Source of the DNA: Episyrphus balteatus
Taxonomy: Eukaryota > Arthropoda > Insecta > Diptera > Syrphidae
DNA length: 64,000 nucleotides
Direction of reading: 5' to 3'
Assembly (NCBI RefSeq): GCF_945859705.1
Contig: NC_079134.1
Span: forward strand, 157,143,718 to 157,207,717
This document shows, piece by piece, positions 60,172 through 64,000 of this stretch; positions within the stretch are counted from its first letter, which is position 1; each line of letters begins with the position of its first letter. Position numbers and translations under genes: made by a program. The notes beneath the pieces are model-generated. The model was given only the letters and a program-made list of their open reading frames with translations, made no database searches and was not told where the DNA came from.

Positions 60172-62090
60172 ACCGCTTGAGAGCAATTTTAGGGAATGAT
60201 GCCAAATGATAGCTTGTGTCATGGGCCTACGCTTTGCACATTGCCAGATTTTTAAAAAATCATCTTTCATGTTGAACCTCCACATCATGCCTATTTTTTC
60301 AGAATCGGGCCTATTTTTTTTACCTTTAAGTTCTCCCGGTTTAAGAACGCGTGGACCTACCGGGATGGGAGTTGTACCCAAATGTAGGTTAGAGTCCCCG
60401 CTACCTTTTGGCATACAAATATTTTTTTTTCAAAATTCCGAAATATAGCCGTTGGAAGTCAAGGTCCTTTATACAGACCCTAAAATTGTTTCTGTCCAAA
60501 TTGCATCAAACCATTAAAAAACTTTGTTTTATAAAAGAAATACAAGTTTTCATTTAAATTTCTTAAATTCTATAAATGGGCGTGTCAGTGGGCGACTTTG
60601 GAATTGGAATTACAAGTTTTTAAACTTCTTATAAGCTTGTTTTTGGTATTCTCTCACATCTCATGATTAAGACAAATTTTTCATACAACTTGAACCACTG
60701 TATATTTCTCCATCATCGTCTTCGATAGTGACAGACTATAAGTAGAGTGAAAAAAAGTTCGATCAATGTGATAAGAGAGGACATCGCATCCAATTAAAGT
60801 TGATTTTATAGTTCCCTCTTGCCTTTTTGCCTTCTTGCCTTGCGAGAATCTCTTCTCAAATAAAATCCTTACGATTTCATCTCTCTTGTACGTACGTGTG
60901 TAAAGATACGGGTGCGGAAAGGAGCATTATAATAATTTTCTCCATCCTTCAGAGATATTTTCCATTATTTTATTTTTCCATCTTTAAAATGTTATTTTTT
61001 TTTTATTCTTTTATCTTTTTTTTATGTTATAGTTTCTTTTGCATCCATTTTACATTGTTTGCGAGATAGTAGAGTGACTATTTTTATCGCCAATATTAGA
61101 AGAATATAACTTGAAGAGTATCCCCTTGAGGGGTGGTGTTATAAGGCTGCTATAATATTATGTGGACAAAGTGTGAGAGCAAAGTGGAGACATCCTTGTG
61201 ATTGTTGGAGAGAAATAACAAAAAAAGGAAGCAAAAAAAAAAACATTCCAGGACTTCTTCATTTGTTTGGTTATCTCTCTGGAATACCTATCGTTTTGTC
61301 TGGTTGTCACAGAGCTATAATGGTGGCACAATGCCCACATTGTAACGATGACATCTTTTTGCAATTTGTGTCTCAATTGTGTGGGTTGGAGTGGAGAGGT
61401 GGTGTGGAGATATTGAAGAGGTGTAGGTGTAGACTTACCGCATTTTATTATGGTGATTCTTGATGTGGTTCTGTTTGTTTTTTATTTTTTTTTTTTCAAA
61501 ATGAACTCCGGAAAAAAAAAATAAAGCCAAAGTACAATGACCGATGGAAAAATATTATTATTTGTCCGTTTTCTTCTTCTTTTTTTTTCAATTCTAAGTG
61601 TTGTATGATAAGGAGACACACATAAATGTTTTGTCAACAAAGCTTCTGTAGAGCAAGAAAATTATTATCATTTGATTTATGAGAAGGCTATGAATTTTTG
61701 ACAGATGTAATATTTCAAATTGTTAAATGTTATGACCACCACTATATAGGGTTACCAATGAGGAAATTTGTATATTTGCGGATGTATGCGTTCTGGGTTC
61801 AATGACACAATAAATGTGCTAGTTTAAGTGGAGAGTTTTTATTTGGGTCTATGAAGCTCGGAAGCGATAAGTAATGATATCCTAAAAATATTGAATGTGA
61901 AGAAAGCTTAAATTCTTGTTTTGGCTTTAATAAAAAAAAATTGAAAATTCCTTAAGAGTCAGAAAAAAAAACCCATGGAAAAAAATTTTTGGTCTAATAA
62001 TTTTTTTTGCTAATCGAAGCCTTTAGGAATTTGGGATGAACAAGTTACCAAATTCCCTTAAATTGGCTTATTAGCATATTTCGTTTGATC
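60172..62090. other. Unassigned DNA
   Basis: Mixed texture; the 60.7-61.8 kb part is less repetitive and may be unique host DNA. ORFs at 61173-61463 and the opposite strand have no recognisable domain. Confidence 0.4.
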
Positions 62091-62093
62091 AGT

Positions 62094-62160
62094 GGCGTAG
62101 CTAGACCTGTAGACCTGTGTCCAAATTATTTTGGGGGCCCCTCCCATCTTTATTTAATTT
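62094..62160. mobile_element. Single hAT-like terminus CAGTGGCGTAGCTAG
   Basis: CAGTGGCGTAGCTAGACC followed by GGGGGCCCCTCCC resembles hAT ends and the GGGGCCC subterminal blocks of the element at 37376. No inverted partner was found downstream, so only one end is visible. Confidence 0.4.
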
Positions 62161-62250
62161 TTTGGAAAAAAAAGTTGAACGCTGGAAATTTTTAGTAAGT
62201 GTTAATCAACTTCTAAAAAATATAATTATCCCATTTTCAAAAATTTCATA

Positions 62251-62300
62251 TAAAGTGAATCTTCTTCGTTGGCTATAGCCAACGAAGAAGATGCACTTTA
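62251..62300. repeat. Near-perfect 50-bp loopless palindrome
   Basis: Centre at 62275/62276 in GGCTATAGCC; 24 of 25 base pairs match, with the single mismatch in GTGAAT versus ATGCAC. It contains CTTCTTCGTTGGCTATAGCC. Confidence 0.92.
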
Positions 62301-63550
62301 TTTAAAAAGAAAGGTCACGGAATAAGGAAGTATTTATATTTTCATAGTTCAAAAAAATTTGTTTTCATTCCAAAATTTAATTTTTTTGGAATTTTATTTT
62401 GAATTTATAGCAAAGCTATATAGTAAATGCTTTTGCACTAAATTTTTCATTCAAATTGAATAAGTATCTTGTAGACCAGTGAAAATAATTATTGAAAAAA
62501 AAAAAAAAAAAAATATTTGAATCATATGGGTGGTTGGAAAACTCTATATATTGGCACGATAGATGCATTCTAGTGCTAAATTCAAATTCAGAATGTCAAA
62601 GACCATTAGAAAAGTATAATAGAGTTAATGTGGAAAATTTTTTCTCGCCAATATTACTGTCTTTTATGGTAAAATCTATCTTAAAAATCGTATTTTTGTT
62701 TTTTCAATTTTTCTCAATATTTTCTGAAATAAAAGTGTATTTTTTCTACATAGCCTCAAAAAATGTTTTAATCTAAATAAAGAAATTCCAAACATTTCAA
62801 AAATCAAAAATTTTTTTGGTAACTTTTTTGATTGAAAAATAATATTTTGATAAAACAACATTTAAAATAGGTGAAATAAATAAATTACATTTTTTAAATT
62901 TTCTCAATATTTCTGAGGTTATTTTAAAAAAGGTAAAAGTTTTACATCTTTTTATTATCCCCCGATTTGTTTATGGGCGATTTTTTTTTTTACCTTTTAT
63001 ATACCATTTATTAAAAATTTTCCCACCACCCTTATGCTGGTAATAATTTTTTTCGACTTTAGTTCCTTATACAGACAGAAAAACGAACTTGCGAGACCCA
63101 CTTTTGTGATAATTTGCGTGTCTTCGAATTGAAAAATGTGAGAAATGTTGAAGTTGTAGTAGGAACAAAAAAACTATCGACGCGAAGAAACAAAGACGTG
63201 TACAAAAATTAATTATCATAACAATTTTAATAATAACATTTTTCAAGTTTGAATATTTTAGTGAATGTTTTTGCATGCGTCTTGTGCTCTGTATCTTTGG
63301 GGGCCCCTAAATCCCGGGGGGACTTTATCGGTTGGATGGACCGATTAATGTCAAACTTGGTATGTAGCGTTATTTGGCGACTCTCCATAGGGGTTTTTGG
63401 AATTAATTTTGTTGGACAAAAAATAACGGTACCGATTTTAGTAAAGTTGAAATTACTCAAAAACGGCTCCAACGATTTTGTTTAAAAAATGCAAGTGTTA
63501 GTTTTAAGACAAGGTCTATCTTCTAATGAAAAAATTTTTTTTTAAAATCA
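62301..63550. other. Unassigned AT-rich DNA, remnant of GACA-type element possible
   Basis: CAGACAGAAAAACGAACTTG followed by CGAGACCCACTTTT near 63,073-63,105 resembles the 3' part of the GACA elements. CAAAAAATAACGGTACCG and CTCAAAAACGGCTCCAACG near 63,417-63,475 resemble their internal blocks in inverted orientation. A diverged relative is possible. Confidence 0.4.
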
Positions 63551-63553
63551 TTA

Positions 63554-63830
63554 CACCGGCACACAAAATAAAAAAAGTGTCATGTACCAGGAACCATACC
63601 TATCTTTCTATCTTTTGACACTGTCACCCTCCAGTTTTGAGTAAAATGCAAAAAACTCAAAAAAAGGAAGTGTTTTGACTTTTTTGGGGTCTTTTTTACA
63701 TTTTTCTCAAAACTGGAGGGTGACCGGGCAAAACGGACTTAAAATTCGGATTCATCGGGTCCAAAAATATATAGAAAGATGGGTCTTGTTCCTGGTACAT
63801 ACAACTTTTTTTTTTGGTGTGCTGGCACTG
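63554..63830. mobile_element. Hairpin MITE of the CACYGGCACA family, copy 2
   Basis: CACCGGCACACAAAATAAAA at the left pairs with TTTTTTGGTGTGCTGGCACTG at the right; inside, CATGTACCAGGAACC and CCCTCCAGTTTTGAG have inverted partners around a centre near 63,690. TTA precedes the left end. Confidence 0.75.
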
Positions 63831-63850
63831 TCGCGAAATGTCGCTTTCAT

Positions 63851-64000
63851 CCCCGGCACACAAAAAAAAGTTATATGTACCAGGAACCAGACATATTTTT
63901 CTATATGTTTTTTGACCCGCTGAATTCGAATTTCAAGTCCGTTTTGCCCGAACACTCTTCAGTTTTGAGAAAAATGCAAAAAAACTCCAAAAAAGTCATA
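63851..64000. mobile_element. Hairpin MITE of the CACYGGCACA family, copy 3 (cut by window end)
   Basis: CCCCGGCACACAAAAAAAAG, then ATGTACCAGGAACC and CTTCAGTTTTGAG, parallel the first half of copy 2. It begins only 20 bp after copy 2 and runs off the window. Confidence 0.7.

Overview
The window is AT-rich eukaryotic nuclear DNA. Spliced animal genes with GT-AG introns, fly-like transposable elements and AT-rich non-coding DNA point to an insect, most likely a fly (Diptera). The species cannot be named from sequence alone. No bacterial, viral or organellar gene set is present.

Two host genes are recognisable, both on the + strand. (1) The 3'-terminal exon of a WDR47/nemitin-like WD40-repeat gene lies at 2821-4042, followed by an AT-rich 3' UTR. 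Its 5' exons are outside the window. (2) A complete FAM120A-like gene (constitutive coactivator of PPAR-gamma-like protein family) runs from about 8.5 kb to 20,851. I assembled eight coding exons whose splice phases all agree, giving 3,429 nt or 1,142 aa. Behind its stop lies about 9.3 kb of A-rich, strand-asymmetric DNA (20,852 to about 30,190) that looks like a very long 3' UTR. It holds a plausible internal intron (22,674-24,145) whose splicing would create a 45-codon ORF.

Intron 1 of the FAM120 gene (9219-15492) carries a decayed minus-strand non-LTR retrotransposon and three hairpin or inverted-repeat elements. From about 30.2 kb to the end no intact host gene is visible; the stretch is a patchwork of non-autonomous mobile DNA. 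It includes: a hAT-like element with a perfect 8-bp target duplication (37376-39453) holding a TA-flanked element, with a second, inverted copy of the latter at 40475-41472; a second hAT-like element (46967-49047) holding a GACA-microsatellite element and a TTAA-flanked piggyBac-like MITE; a second GACA element (56045-57106); a decayed RNase H-bearing LINE (42.7-44.3 kb) interrupted by a solo arm of the foldback at 35.2-36.7 kb; a 4-kb Foldback-type element with about 18 direct 165-bp repeats (50387-54403); and two palindromes with minisatellite arms (32.2 and 57.5 kb) that share a 16-nt leader but have different repeat units.

The most unusual content is this group of foldback structures, several with tandemly amplified arms. 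I saw no transposase gene for any of them. All family assignments are from reading the sequence; no search was run.
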